A model generated the notes under the pieces. That model was not told the DNA's origin and searched no databases. It saw nothing but the letters and a program-made list of their open reading frames with translations. Position numbers and translations under genes: made by a program. Positions 50,095-61,205 of a stretch of 64,000 nt of DNA are shown piece by piece. Source of the DNA: Trichomonas tenax (taxonomy: Eukaryota > Parabasalia > Trichomonadida > Trichomonadidae); assembly GCA_023091735.1 (NCBI GenBank), contig JALKBU010000157.1, positions 1-64,000 on the forward strand, read 5' to 3'. How positions within the stretch are numbered: position 1 is the stretch's first letter; each line of letters opens with the position of its first letter.

Positions 50095-50280
50095 TTTAAA
50101 GGGTAAAAATTAAATCATAAATTTAGATACTACTTCAAATGTTGATTTGTAAAGTGTGATTTTCTCAAATAATGGTAAATAAAGGGTAAATTTCAATTGA
50201 AAAATATTTATTATGGAACATAGTCTATGTCGATCAATAATTATGTTTTGTAAATAATGGGTAAATAAAGGGTAAAAATT
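50095..50280 (+). repeat. three AAAGGGTAAA repeats upstream of the cysteine protease
   Basis: TTTAAAGGGTAAAAATTAAA (50095), AATGGTAAATAAAGGGTAAA (50171) and AATGGGTAAATAAAGGGTAA (50256) are related copies about 76-85 bp apart. They end about 40 bp before the protease start and may be promoter elements of this highly expressed gene. Confidence 0.5.
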
Positions 50281-50305
50281 GAATGTCAGTTACGAAGTCT
50301 TCAAA

Positions 50306-50313
50306 TCACTTCA
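50306..50313 (+). promoter_or_regulatory. initiator (Inr)
   Basis: TCACTTCA lies 3 nt before the ATG at 50317 and fits the Inr. Confidence 0.6.
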
Positions 50314-50316
50314 CAA

Positions 50317-51279
50317 ATGTTAGGTGCTTTCCTTGCAACAGCTTCTAGCAAGCTCTTCATGGAGCACGAGGAGAAGGCTTTTGTCTCCTGGATGCGCTCC
50401 ACAAACAACATATTCGTTGGCGACGAATACCACTTCCGCCTTGGTGTTTACCAGACAAACCAGCGCCGTGTCCGCGAGCACAACAAGGCTAACCTCGGCT
50501 ACAAGGTTGAGATGAACCACTTCTCCTGCATGACACCAGCTGAGTACTCCGTCCTCCTCGGCCACAAGTCCGCTGGCAAGATCCTCGGCGAGGCTAAGGT
50601 CTTCAAGGGTGATGTTCCAGACTCCAAGGACTGGCGTGATGACGGCATCGTCAACCCAATCAAGGATCAGGGCCAGTGCGGCTCTTGCTGGGCTTTCTCT
50701 GTCGTCCAGGCTCAGGAATCCCAGTGGGCTCTCAAGAAGGGCAAGGCTCAGCTCCCATCCCTCTCTGAACAGAACATCGTCGACTGCGTTACAACATGCT
50801 ACGGCTGCAATGGTGGTGATGAGTACCTCGCTTATGACTACGTTCTCCAGTACCAGAAGGGTCTCTGGATGACAGAGGCTGACTACCCATACACAGCTCG
50901 CGATGGCAAGTGCAATTTCAACGCTGACAAGGGTGTCACACCCATAAAGTCATACTACCGCCCAACAACAACACAGAATGAGGATGAACTCAAGGCTGGC
51001 TGCTACAACGGCGGTGTTGTTTCTATTGCTATCGATGCTTCTGGCTGGGACTTCCAGATGTACTCCTCTGGTATCTACAACCCATCTCGCTGCTCCTCCA
51101 CAGCTCTCGATCACGCTGTCGGCCTTGTTGGCTACGGTGCTGAGGGCACAACAGCTTACTGGATCGTCCGTAACTCCTGGGGCACATCTTGGGGTGAGAA
51201 GGGTTACATCCGCATGATCCGTAACAACAAGAACAAGTGTGGTGTTGCTACAGATGTTATCATCCCGAACGTTCAGTAA
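50317..51279 (+). CDS. papain-family cysteine protease (clan CA, C1)
   Basis: The protein is 320 residues. Residues 15-85 are an I29-type inhibitor propeptide. The mature enzyme starts near residue 102 (PDSKDWR). Catalytic residues are visible: Gln118 and Cys124 in DQGQCGSCWAF, His266 in LDHAVGLVGYG and Asn286 in NSWGTSWGEKGY, with the CNGGDE segment between. The N-terminus (LGAFLATASS) is only weakly hydrophobic, as in several trichomonad CPs. Codons are strongly C/G-ending and the stop reads TAAA, the trichomonad polyadenylation signal overlapping the stop; both are signs of high expression. These proteases degrade host proteins and act in lysosome-like compartments or outside the cell. Confidence 0.95.
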   Translation: MLGAFLATASSKLFMEHEEKAFVSWMRSTNNIFVGDEYHFRLGVYQTNQRRVREHNKANLGYKVEMNHFSCMTPAEYSVLLGHKSAGKILGEAKVFKGDVPDSKDWRDDGIVNPIKDQGQCGSCWAFSVVQAQESQWALKKGKAQLPSLSEQNIVDCVTTCYGCNGGDEYLAYDYVLQYQKGLWMTEADYPYTARDGKCNFNADKGVTPIKSYYRPTTTQNEDELKAGCYNGGVVSIAIDASGWDFQMYSSGIYNPSRCSSTALDHAVGLVGYGAEGTTAYWIVRNSWGTSWGEKGYIRMIRNNKNKCGVATDVIIPNVQ

Positions 51280-51359
51280 ATTATTAAAATTTAAGTGGTG
51301 ATATTCGGTTAAATTTAAATCTATTTTTCAAAACACATTTATTTCTATAAAACAAAAGA

Positions 51360-53108
51360 TTAATAATCAATAAGATCTTCTGGGAAAATATTCCACTTCA
51401 TTGATACTTTTTCGGGTGCCTTTTCGGATATCATATCAGTCGATGCTTGGAGGAAGTTCTGGCATCGCTTTGGATCGAATATCCTGCTCGTCTTTGACGG
51501 AAGAACTTCTTGATTCGTTTCATCGACATCAGGGAAATCGAATTCAATTGATTTCTCGACTTCAGATTCATGCGCCATTTTCTGACGCTTTGGATACATC
51601 GTGTCTATGTCTTTCTTCGCTGTCTTGTAGACTTTGTCCTTCTCGCCCTGTATGAAGGAGTATATTCCTGCACAGCACTGCGCTCCGACATCCTCCCAAA
51701 GCTCTCCGTCATAGAGATATTCAACGTTCTCTCCTGAGAAGACACCTCCGAAGCTTGTTTCGATCGTGAAACTTTGCACGACATTGAGCTCCGTACGAAT
51801 AATGATTCTTCCCGCACCAGATCTATCCTCTGGATACGAGAAAACGCAGTTGCGCCATGAGAATTTGTTGCAGAGCAGCGAAACGATTCTCGGATATAAT
51901 TTCTCGTAATGTTCGATATCAGTGCCTTCATTAGGGCATCCAAACGCGAATGTTCCATCTAATCTTGAGTGCCCGTGGAAATCTAATGCGATGGCAACAT
52001 TCCTTTCGGATGCAAGTTTCTTGAAGAGCTTCTTTGTGTTCAATATAACAGGGTGAATGACAGCATCGGGATTCTCCCACATTCTATTAAGATCATTTCC
52101 GGAGAGCGATGTTCTATAAAATCCCTCTATAACGCCATCGATGTTCAACATAGGGATGATCTTTATTATGTGGTTCTTGCGAATGTATTCAGCTTCTGGA
52201 CAGTTGCTGAGCAAAAATGACATAAATCCGCGCATCAAGAAACTTGAGTTTGATTCTCCAGGATGGATGCGTGCTGTAATGAAAATATATGGTTTCAGAG
52301 CATACTCTATAGGTCCTGGTTCGTCCAGTGTCAAAACTGGGCACTCTCGTCCACCAGCTGTCTCACATAAAATTGCAGATTTGAGATTTTCGTTTTGAGA
52401 CGTCCAATTGCCGATATCTCTCATGAGGTCACTGTATGTGTATGGGAGAGCATAGCACATATAAATAATATCTTTGTTATAAGGAAAATCAATTGTAAAA
52501 GTGACTGTTGATCTTTTTCCTTTTCCTTTTTGTCCTGAGAAGACACCATATGAATAGGAGTCTCCTCCACGTGTCCAGGAGATGTTTTCAGTTTGGGCGC
52601 GAATATGTGAATAATAAAAAATCTTTGCGCCACGATCAAACAGACTTTTGCCTTTATGGAATCCACTGATGTAAAATTTGTAATCTCTTTCTTTTCTTGC
52701 GTTTAAAATTTGGAAATAAAACCATTGGCAAGATCCTGATTTGTTCCGATCGTATTCGAGTACTAAATGATACGTATAACCGCCGAGGTAATAAACTTTC
52801 GACAAATTTCCGCTTTCGAAGTGAGATTCGAATCGCAAAACGATATCTATTGGATCTGTAGCGGGAGGAAGGCAATTTTCTGGGTGCAAAACGTCGTATA
52901 TTAGTTTTCCTTCGTTCCATATCGTAGGATATTGCGCTAATTTAACTACAGAGGCGCGATTTGATTTTTCTTTTGAATATTTACCGAGATGTATAGCATA
53001 TGTGTGGTCCTTTATCGATTCCGTCGGGTATTCGATTATCTCCTCGTTCTCATCATTATCGTGATGAACTTGTCCCGTTTCATCATCAAAATCAGAATCA
53101 CTTGACAT
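51360..53108 (-). CDS. cytosolic carboxypeptidase (M14, Nna1/AGBL type)
   Basis: The protein is 582 residues. An acidic N-terminus is followed by the beta-rich N-domain of the CCP family (about 85-230, WFYFQILNARKE and YALPYTYSDL). The carboxypeptidase domain has the zinc ligands HPGE (His282, Glu285) and DFHGHS (His378), the substrate-site NDLNRMW (338-344) and the catalytic Glu450 in FTIETSFGG. Such enzymes remove glutamates from tubulin side chains or tails. With the TTLL gene at 27108-28370 the window holds both the writer and a probable eraser of tubulin glutamylation. Initiator TCATTTTTTTA precedes the ATG. Confidence 0.92.
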   Translation of the reverse strand: MSSDSDFDDETGQVHHDNDENEEIIEYPTESIKDHTYAIHLGKYSKEKSNRASVVKLAQYPTIWNEGKLIYDVLHPENCLPPATDPIDIVLRFESHFESGNLSKVYYLGGYTYHLVLEYDRNKSGSCQWFYFQILNARKERDYKFYISGFHKGKSLFDRGAKIFYYSHIRAQTENISWTRGGDSYSYGVFSGQKGKGKRSTVTFTIDFPYNKDIIYMCYALPYTYSDLMRDIGNWTSQNENLKSAILCETAGGRECPVLTLDEPGPIEYALKPYIFITARIHPGESNSSFLMRGFMSFLLSNCPEAEYIRKNHIIKIIPMLNIDGVIEGFYRTSLSGNDLNRMWENPDAVIHPVILNTKKLFKKLASERNVAIALDFHGHSRLDGTFAFGCPNEGTDIEHYEKLYPRIVSLLCNKFSWRNCVFSYPEDRSGAGRIIIRTELNVVQSFTIETSFGGVFSGENVEYLYDGELWEDVGAQCCAGIYSFIQGEKDKVYKTAKKDIDTMYPKRQKMAHESEVEKSIEFDFPDVDETNQEVLPSKTSRIFDPKRCQNFLQASTDMISEKAPEKVSMKWNIFPEDLIDY

Positions 53109-53119
53109 TAAAAAAATGA
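53109..53119 (-). promoter_or_regulatory. initiator (Inr)
   Basis: On the minus strand TCATTTTTTTA abuts the ATG at 53108. Confidence 0.55.
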
Positions 53120-55556
53120 AAACTTTTTTATTTCGAAATTGGTGAACACAGAGATAACTGTTTTATGACACATTTTGATTTTATCAATAAAAAACAACAT
53201 GTTGAATAAATCTAATTTTGTATGACAATGCACTTGTTTAATTCATTTTTTATTTATATAACTATATTCTACACATCCACCTCTAGTTTTCTTATTGTTC
53301 TCTAAATACAGTTTCTTTTTGATAATAAGTTATTCACTCAACAACACTCCCGAAAATATCTTTCTTATTTTTGATGTTAAGGATGTTATAAATCACAACT
53401 TTTTTTGTTGCCTTTATAACTTGGAATAGCATTGACTCACATGTTTAAAGCTTATATGGTACTATACTACTATACGTATAGAATATGTGTCTTGAATGAT
53501 GTTTCGATAACAGTAATATCTGCCAAATTAAAATTTCGAATTTCGTCGCAACATGTAAAGTTATAAGTTTGAATCCATAGCACTGTTTTCCAAAATGTGT
53601 ATCAGTATTGTGCATAATTGCAAAGGATAAAACCTAATATTCGAAGCTTTGCTCTATTTTTAATTTTGAATGAATTGTTCAAATATTTGAAAGAAAAAAT
53701 TCATAATCATATTGAATTTTAAAAATCAATCAGAGTCTCACCCAGGCAAGATAAATCAGAATAACTTTAACAATATAACTAGCTCATTTTAAAGATTAGT
53801 GCTATGGATTGAGTTTTGAAAAAAAGTCTAATATTTAAAGAAAATTAAAAATAATTTTTTCGAATATCAAAGATATTCGGTCAATATTAATAAAGCATAA
53901 AATTTAAAGCTATTAGGTAATGCATGTATCACCAAATCTAAATTTGGATGGTACTATGAGGCAGTGCATTTTTTTCAAAAACCACTCAACCCCAATTGAA
54001 TGCATTTTTTGAAAAAATCAATAAATGATGAAATGTGAGTATGCAATGTATATATATTCTAAATTCAATAAAATGACATCGAAAAGATGTATTTTCAATA
54101 TTTCGTAGAATCATTTTGCCGTATTAGTACTTTCTAATAGCAAGGATAACAGTCCGTGTATTTTGCTGACGGTGCAATGGGTTTCCTAATGTAACTTAGC
54201 TCGGATTTCCATGGTTAATTTTTTTATACAACAAGTTTCGGTGAACAATGGTGGTATGAAGACGGCAATCGATAGGTAATTGTTTGTGTATCTTGTAATC
54301 AGCGCTTCCTTTGCAGAACAAGCTGATTTGGCGGGGAGCAAAGGAATAATAAACGTTCACATTTATAAACAGAGAAGTAATTTAATCCAACAAATGGGCA
54401 TACAATCGTGTATAGCAATTGTTTATTCGAAAATTATCGCCAAAATTTGGTTCCAGCACATATTATTCACAAGATTTTTGCAAAATAGCATTATATTCGC
54501 AAAATTACCATATGATTATATAATAAAACCGATATTATGCAGTCTAGAGAATAAAAGGTGCCTTTTCCGCTCGAAATCAGGAAATCTTGTTATTTACGAT
54601 AAATTTTGAGTTCCAAACTATAAATTTATATTTAATTATATACCATTTGTTAGAGTTCTATGCAAAAAAATTAAATATCAAACCAAAAGTCGCTAATCTG
54701 ACATCCCCTCAATTTATAAAATGTTTATAAGTCGGTGAATAAGCAAAATTAAAGTCTCAAATTTTAACTATGATATATGCTATATTTATGCAACATATCT
54801 ATAGAAGTTAGGGCATCCTTCAAAATCAAATACCAATTGGAGATTGGAATATTTGAAGCTACAAAGTTATCGAATTATATTACAAAATTGGAGCTGATAG
54901 CTTCAAGAATATATTTATTTTGAAATTATCTTGGTGAAATATTTATTATAATCTTGTCCAATAGTTACATATGTTGTACTTTGTTTAATTATATCTGTTT
55001 AATTGAGTGATATCGGTATATTTTTAGAGATAACACGCACTTTTATTTCATGATAAATTGAAAGGACCAATGTAACCTTTTGGGGTTCACCCCCTGCTTT
55101 ATTTTCTCGAATTTAAAATAGAGCGGCCATCATTAATATGTTTTATGATAATTTAGTTCCCAATGTCTTGTACGTATTATAATTCAAGCAAAAATGATTA
55201 GTCAGAAAAATAATTTTCGAAAATTTTGAACATTTATTTTTTAAAAAATGTGACAAAAATCAATACCTCATAGAATATTTTGAGTATTTGGAAACGGTTA
55301 CATTGGTCCCTTAAAGTGTACAAAGAATGTGTGTTTGGACATTTGGATTCACATACAATAATGGCTTAGTTCATAGCTAACAATCACATCAAATTAGTTA
55401 ATTAATATCAAGTTTAGATTCATCAAATTTAGTCCCTAAAAAATAATATCGGAAATCCAATAAAAATTGTATCCTTGTTTAAAAGCAAATGAAGTTTGAA
55501 GAAAAAAACCAAAATCATAAAATGCGGTTTTAGTTCGAATGCAAATAAATTAAAGT
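53120..55556. other. long AT-rich spacer, no clear gene
   Basis: One plus-strand frame (54280-54609, no ATG start, ADLAGSKGIINVHIYKQRSN) looks partly protein-like and may be debris. A GC-richer patch lies at 54130-54220. Nothing else is recognised. Confidence 0.4.
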
Positions 55557-58455
55557 TTAATTATCAGCGAAATCACTGCCTCCTTTTTGTTTGATGGCAG
55601 TAATCATTGGTTTGATGGCGCCAGGATTGTCTGTGCTCCCCCAAATTCTTGCAACGAAATCTCCAAGATATGCACCATATTCGTCGAAGAAATCTTTATC
55701 ACCGAGTTTATCATAAATGGTCTTTATCAAAGTCACTTCGTTCTTAGCAATGTATTCATCCTTAACATTTTCGTCCATAAAAGGTACATTTGGAATAATA
55801 ATAGGTTCAAGCTTATTCGATTCATCGAATCTCTTCACATATGGAAGAATCATACCTGTGAACAAATTTTCGTAGCTATGTATTCTCACAAGGTAGTTTT
55901 ACATGATTTCCATATAATCTTTGTCATGTTTGTTATCATGATATGACATAATCAGCTTAATGACAAGGAATGATATAACGAAATCATCATCAACCATTTC
56001 TTGAACGATTTTAAGAAGTTTGTTGGAATCTTGGATTGGTTTGATAATATTTTTCAGTTGCAACAAGCGAATATCACCTTTGTCGAGATTTTCAACATCC
56101 TCAAATGTTTGTGTGTTACTATTCATACTCTGTTCCATAACTAAAAGCATAACAAAATTCAAGTTGTAAAACTGTATATAATCATCGCTCCTGTCAAGGG
56201 TGTTATGAATCTCTTGAAGCAATGGCATTAACGCAGCTGGATCATCGAGGATAGGGCATAGGATTTCATCCAGAATGTTGACTCGGACGATATTTTGTTG
56301 AACGTTATTTTCGTCATCATCATCGTCATAATAATAGCAATCATCATTGTCATAATCATCATTCACAATCTGCGGAATTTGGATTTTCTTTGGGAATAAA
56401 CAATTTTGTGGGAATAGCAATATCAGTTTGAAAAATGCATTTTCATCAAAAACTTGATAGTTATTTATATACGATTGAAAAGTATTAAGGAAGACTTTTA
56501 CAGTGTCTTGAGAGAGATTTTTGATGAGATCAAATACGGTGACAATTGACTCAAGAATAATGGCAAGGACGCAATTTTCTTTGTTTCTGTTTTTGTTCAA
56601 ATAAAGTATTTTTGAAAGACTCATTTACCGGCTCACGAATTTGCAAAATTGATTCAAAATAGAAATGACATTATTTTCGTTATCAATAAATTGAACAATT
56701 GTATCGAAAAGCTGTTTTGCATTCTTTAGCGATTCTTCGTGTAAAAACATTGGGAAAACGAGATAACCTATATATTTAATAATGAGTGATTGATATTGTT
56801 TTTGTGAATATGCTTTTGCAATGAATGGGAATGTAATTGCTGGGTTATTTTTGATCTGATTATAGAATTCTTGAGCTTCTGTATCATTCGTAATGTTTTT
56901 GAGTTGATTGTAAAGCGTTTTTTCTCTCAGTGAAGAGAGTGCACTATTGGATTTGTTTGCTTCCATAACTTTTTGGAAATAATTGTTTTCTTCTGGATGA
57001 TCATCAGATCTGTGAATGAATTCATGAATTCCTCTTTTTCCTGCATACTATAGCTTTCGAGTAATTTAATTATGATATTTGCATCTGGTAAAAAGTGCTC
57101 GTTTTTAGAATGAACTGATCTTCCAAGCAAGAGCTGTGTAACATCGAAGTGTTTTCCGCTATAAAGCAATCTGAGAACATTTTTGAGCTGATATTGAACA
57201 TTAATTTCTGTGTCACTGTTGAGTATATCTATGAATATATTTTCCATATCAATATCAAGCGCTCCTGTTTTGAGATAAAGATCAGCGAGTTTGTTGTAGT
57301 CATTACATTTAATAAATTCGAAGGTTAACTCTTCATCAATAATGATAAGTTTGAGGTAAATCATGCGTTCCTGTGGTGATTTAAAGAAGAACGAATGAAT
57401 GAAAATATTCATATCGCTGAGCTCTTCTTTAACATCTTTGATGTAGCGTTCCATTTTAAGCACTGATTGGCAATCTTTAGATAATTTTGGCTTTTGTTTG
57501 TTTTCCATTACTTGGAACAAATATTGGATAAACTATCGCCTGATTTTTTTATAATTCACATCAAAGTGATCAACAACATCATTGCGGTTGTATCCAAGAC
57601 TGCAGAAATTCTCTTTTTGTGTGATATCAATTGATCGATTTCCTTTTATGTAATAACGAGCCAGCGATTTGATGCCGAACGCAAGGTTGATAACTTCAAT
57701 CAATAGTGATATTGATGTGTTTGTACAAGCCGATAAAATTTTCTTTTGATTATCATATTGACAAATAACCGGTATTTTTGGTACGTTAGTGATATCATTG
57801 CTGGGAATTGTTACTGTGACAATTTGTGCTTTAATGGTACATTGGAGCTGTGATGAAAATCAATTTTGATATCATTTGGTTTGAGGCCATATATTGCTGC
57901 AATGATGGAATAAAGTCTATTGCTGCTCCAGTTTGCTCCAACTTCGATTGTTTTGAAGCCTCTGCTGGATTCCAAATGAATTTGAACGTTTTCGGATTTT
58001 GCACGATATTCTTCTTGTGTATTGAAACTGGTTGATGACATATATCACAGGAACTGTAAACAGCGTGATAAAGCTGTACCATTGTTATTATATCGCAAAC
58101 ATGCTTGAATAATAGGAATATCTGCTATTTTCGAATCAAATGACGGAGATATTGCTTTCAAAAGGGTAAAAGATAAAATTATGGTATTATCTTCTGATGC
58201 TTCAGAGAAGTATCTTATTAAAAATAAAATTGCACATTTGCAGAATTTTTCACTGTAACGTTTATTAGTAGCTCTGTTCTTCAAAAAGTTAATGTCCGAC
58301 TTCTGAATACTGTCAACTTTGATTGAATTATCAGAAATGAAATTGTTCATCAGGATCTGAAAATCGTTGTCGTACTTCCACGTATCGTCGCAAGAAGAGT
58401 CATCTCTCTTGAAAGCTTCACAGAGATTATGAAATCTTTCGAGAAAAATGGCCAT
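55557..58455 (-). pseudogene. large helical protein, multiply interrupted
   Basis: Consecutive minus-strand frames read as one protein from the ATG at 58455 to the stop at 55557: 58455-58045, a TGA, 58041-57811, a shift, an open run about 57838-57535 ending in TAG, 57520-56927, a shift, 56966-56625, 56624-55899, and 55889-55557. Two parts near 58000 and 57700 have the strand-helix pattern of ubiquitin-like folds (VQIHLESSRGFKTIEVG; VTVTIPSNDI). The rest is helical with an Asp-rich insert. The large non-catalytic arms of USP9X/USP24/USP34-type ubiquitin hydrolases look similar, but no catalytic Cys or His box is present, so this is a guess. Breaks are numerous, so the gene is dead, or its edges contain assembly errors. 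Confidence 0.6.
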
Positions 58456-60188
58456 AAAAAAAAGTAAAAAAAACTAAATCACTTTTGGCATCTGATTTTT
58501 TACATGGCAAATTTTATTGTTTGATTTGTTTTGAGGTAAAAAGAAGTGCTATTATAATAATTAAACAAAGAACTCTCAATAAACTTTAAGCCGAGAACAG
58601 ATCATTGATATATTTCATATTATATTGATAATCAAATGAATCAGTTGATTGCTTCCCCCAGAAAAGTGAAATTGTTCATGGTGTTAAATTGTTAACATTG
58701 TTGATACAATCTAAATTATTATTGATAAATGAAAATGGAAGCATTATATATTTAAATGAGGGGTTTCAACTCTCTATTTTGGCTCCTGGCCACTTTCAAG
58801 CTACCAGACTTTGTATGTAAGCTTGCAAAGGTACCACGATGCTTACACTCCTTTTTCAATTCACAATTCGCCTTTTTAACAAAGATGCAAATCATATTCT
58901 TAGTGAAAGGTGCTTTTTAACACGAGAAGCATTGAGAATATAACACACAAGCTATTTTCATCAATATTACATACTAAAACCTCGATCAAAAGCCTTTATC
59001 GTTGATATCAAAATTCAATTTCGTCAAGAATCCGAAATAAGACTGATCAAAGCTTTCCAAATTTATACATGAGTAACACGTAGTTAGAATTTCAGATACA
59101 ATTATTCATTATTGTATAAACTTCTAATTTCAAAATGTCGATTTACAAGTTTGAAAGCATTTTATTTAATAAAATGCAATATATTGTCTTTGCAACTAAT
59201 CCTGCATAAAATGAGCTTATGAATTTAATCAATAAGTAAATAGCAAAATAATTACTTTAAAGTAACACCTCATACATGTCATCTCTTACATCACAGTTTA
59301 CTTCTTTTAAAACAACAAACACAAAAGGACTTAGATCTTGTTCAGTAATATTGATACGAATTTTAGCAGGGTACAGCACATTTTCTTCCTGTTGCATCTA
59401 TAATGAGCCTGTCAGAAATACGTTTTTTGGAGTGATCCGTTACATTGTTTTGTGCCAATTTGTTAGTTGAATGTAGTATTGTCTAACAGTTTGACATTGG
59501 AAAAACTTGAAATTAATGCAAATTGTCAATAAAAAATAATATTGAAATTTCAAAAAAGGTTTTTTGTTTTCATGAATACCAATAATATCGAATATTGCAT
59601 TAATAATGAATGGCAGTATTGCTTTAGAGACTTGCACTTCAATGTATATCATAGAAATGAAAGATCTCAGAATTATCATGCAACAATAGTATATTAGAAT
59701 GTGCTATTCAGTCTATACTAGTGTGTTCTGATGTGATTGCGATCCTTCACTTGAAAAGAACAATATTATCTGGATAAAATGAATCATTGATGATATTTCT
59801 AAAAACGAGATTGGCACATTAATGCTAAAGTATTAATGGGGTCTTTTTGTCGATTTATTTTTTTGGAAAATTCTGTACAAATTGCACAGAAATAAAAGCT
59901 CATTTTTTCTTTAAAAAATCGAATTTTAGCCGGAGTGTCAGAAATAACCGAAAGTTCAGAAATAAAAACGCTTAATTTTTGGTATATGAACTAGTAATCA
60001 TATGCATAGCATTTTTGTTTACCTACCAACATCTCATTTTTGTAACCTAAGGGTACTTTTAGTTGTTTATTCTAATAACAGTATCAATTGTAGATTCTAA
60101 ATATATAATTATTTTTGAAAAAGGACTAAAAATTGAGAGTTGAAACACCTTTTTAAACTTGCTAAGCTTTTCAAGCGATCATTCAAGC
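58456..60188. other. spacer, no clear gene
   Basis: TTTTTTACATGGCAAATTTT lies at about 58496, upstream of the broken gene. A 64-codon frame at 59276-59470 is Ser/Thr/Ile-rich without family resemblance. A GC-richer patch at 58755-58850 has no recognised content. Confidence 0.4.
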
Positions 60189-61205
60189 TTAGACCTTGAC
60201 GATCCAGCCCTCTGGAGCCTCAACATCACCATACTGGATGCCGACGAGCTCGTTGTAGAGCTTCATTGTGATTGGGCCGACCTCTGTCTCAGAGAAGAAG
60301 ACGTGGAATTTGTCGCCATGCTGGATGCCACCGATTGGGGAGATGACAGCAGCTGTGCCGCAAGCGCCAGCCTCCTGGAACTTGTCGAGTTCGTTGATTT
60401 GGATGTCGCCCTCGATGGCCTTCATACCGAGGCGGTTCTCAGCGAGCCAAAGGAGGGAGTACTTTGTGATGGATGGGAGAATAGATGGGGAGAGTGGTGT
60501 AATGAACTCGTTGTTCCTGGAGATACCGAAGAAGTTAGCAGAGCCGACTTCCTCGATCTTTGTGTGTGTAGCTGGGTCGAGGTAGATGCAGTCACCGAAC
60601 TTCTTCTCGTGAGCATCGAAGCCTGGAAGGAGGGAAGCAGCGTAGTTGCCACCGACTTTAGCAGCACCTGTGCCCTGTGGAGCAGCGCGATCGAAGGTTG
60701 TGACAATGAAGTTTGTTGGTCTAAGTCCACCCTTGAAGTAAGCGCCGACTGGGGAGCAGAAGACGGAGAAGATGTACTCTGGAGCTGGTTTAACACCGAG
60801 GTTAGCGCCGACACCGATCATGTATGGTCTAAGGTAGAGGGAAGCGCCTGTGCCGTATGGGGCGAGCCATTTCTCGTTAGCCTTGACGACCTTCTTGCAA
60901 GCGTCGATGAACATCTCGACTGGGACGTGTGGCATCATAAGGCGTGTGCAGGATTTCTGCATACGCTTGGCATTCTGGTCTGGGCGGAAGAGGTTGATGG
61001 AACCATCCTTGCAGCGGTAAGCCTTGAGGCCTTCGAAGCACTCCTGGCCATAGTGAAGGCATGTGGAGCCTTCATGGATTGTAAGCATTGGGTTTGTTGA
61101 GAGTTCTCCCTCGTCCCACTTACCGTCCTTCCAGTGGGCGATGTAGCGGTACTCTGTCTGAACGTAGCCGAAGCCAAGTATCTTCCAATCAATGTTCTCG
61201 ACCAT
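60189..61205 (-). CDS. BCAT: branched-chain amino acid aminotransferase
   Basis: The protein is 338 residues, a fold type IV PLP enzyme. Landmarks are the [14 protein letters not shown] segment (51-64), [19 protein letters not shown], the PLP lysine Lys183 in [18 protein letters not shown] and [13 protein letters not shown] near the C-terminus. It transfers the amino group of Leu, Ile or Val to 2-oxoglutarate. Codons are strongly C/G-ending, so it is probably abundant. TCAAACTAATC precedes the ATG and may be a weak initiator. The gene stands alone between long spacers. Confidence 0.95.
   Translation of the reverse strand: MVENIDWKILGFGYVQTEYRYIAHWKDGKWDEGELSTNPMLTIHEGSTCLHYGQECFEGLKAYRCKDGSINLFRPDQNAKRMQKSCTRLMMPHVPVEMFIDACKKVVKANEKWLAPYGTGASLYLRPYMIGVGANLGVKPAPEYIFSVFCSPVGAYFKGGLRPTNFIVTTFDRAAPQGTGAAKVGGNYAASLLPGFDAHEKKFGDCIYLDPATHTKIEEVGSANFFGISRNNEFITPLSPSILPSITKYSLLWLAENRLGMKAIEGDIQINELDKFQEAGACGTAAVISPIGGIQHGDKFHVFFSETEVGPITMKLYNELVGIQYGDVEAPEGWIVKV

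Noticed and set aside
60159..61100. 313-codon plus-strand frame opposite the aminotransferase
   Set aside because: Trp/Cys/Asp-rich mirror reading of a gene with strong C/G-ending codons; it has no family resemblance and the minus-strand enzyme is certain.
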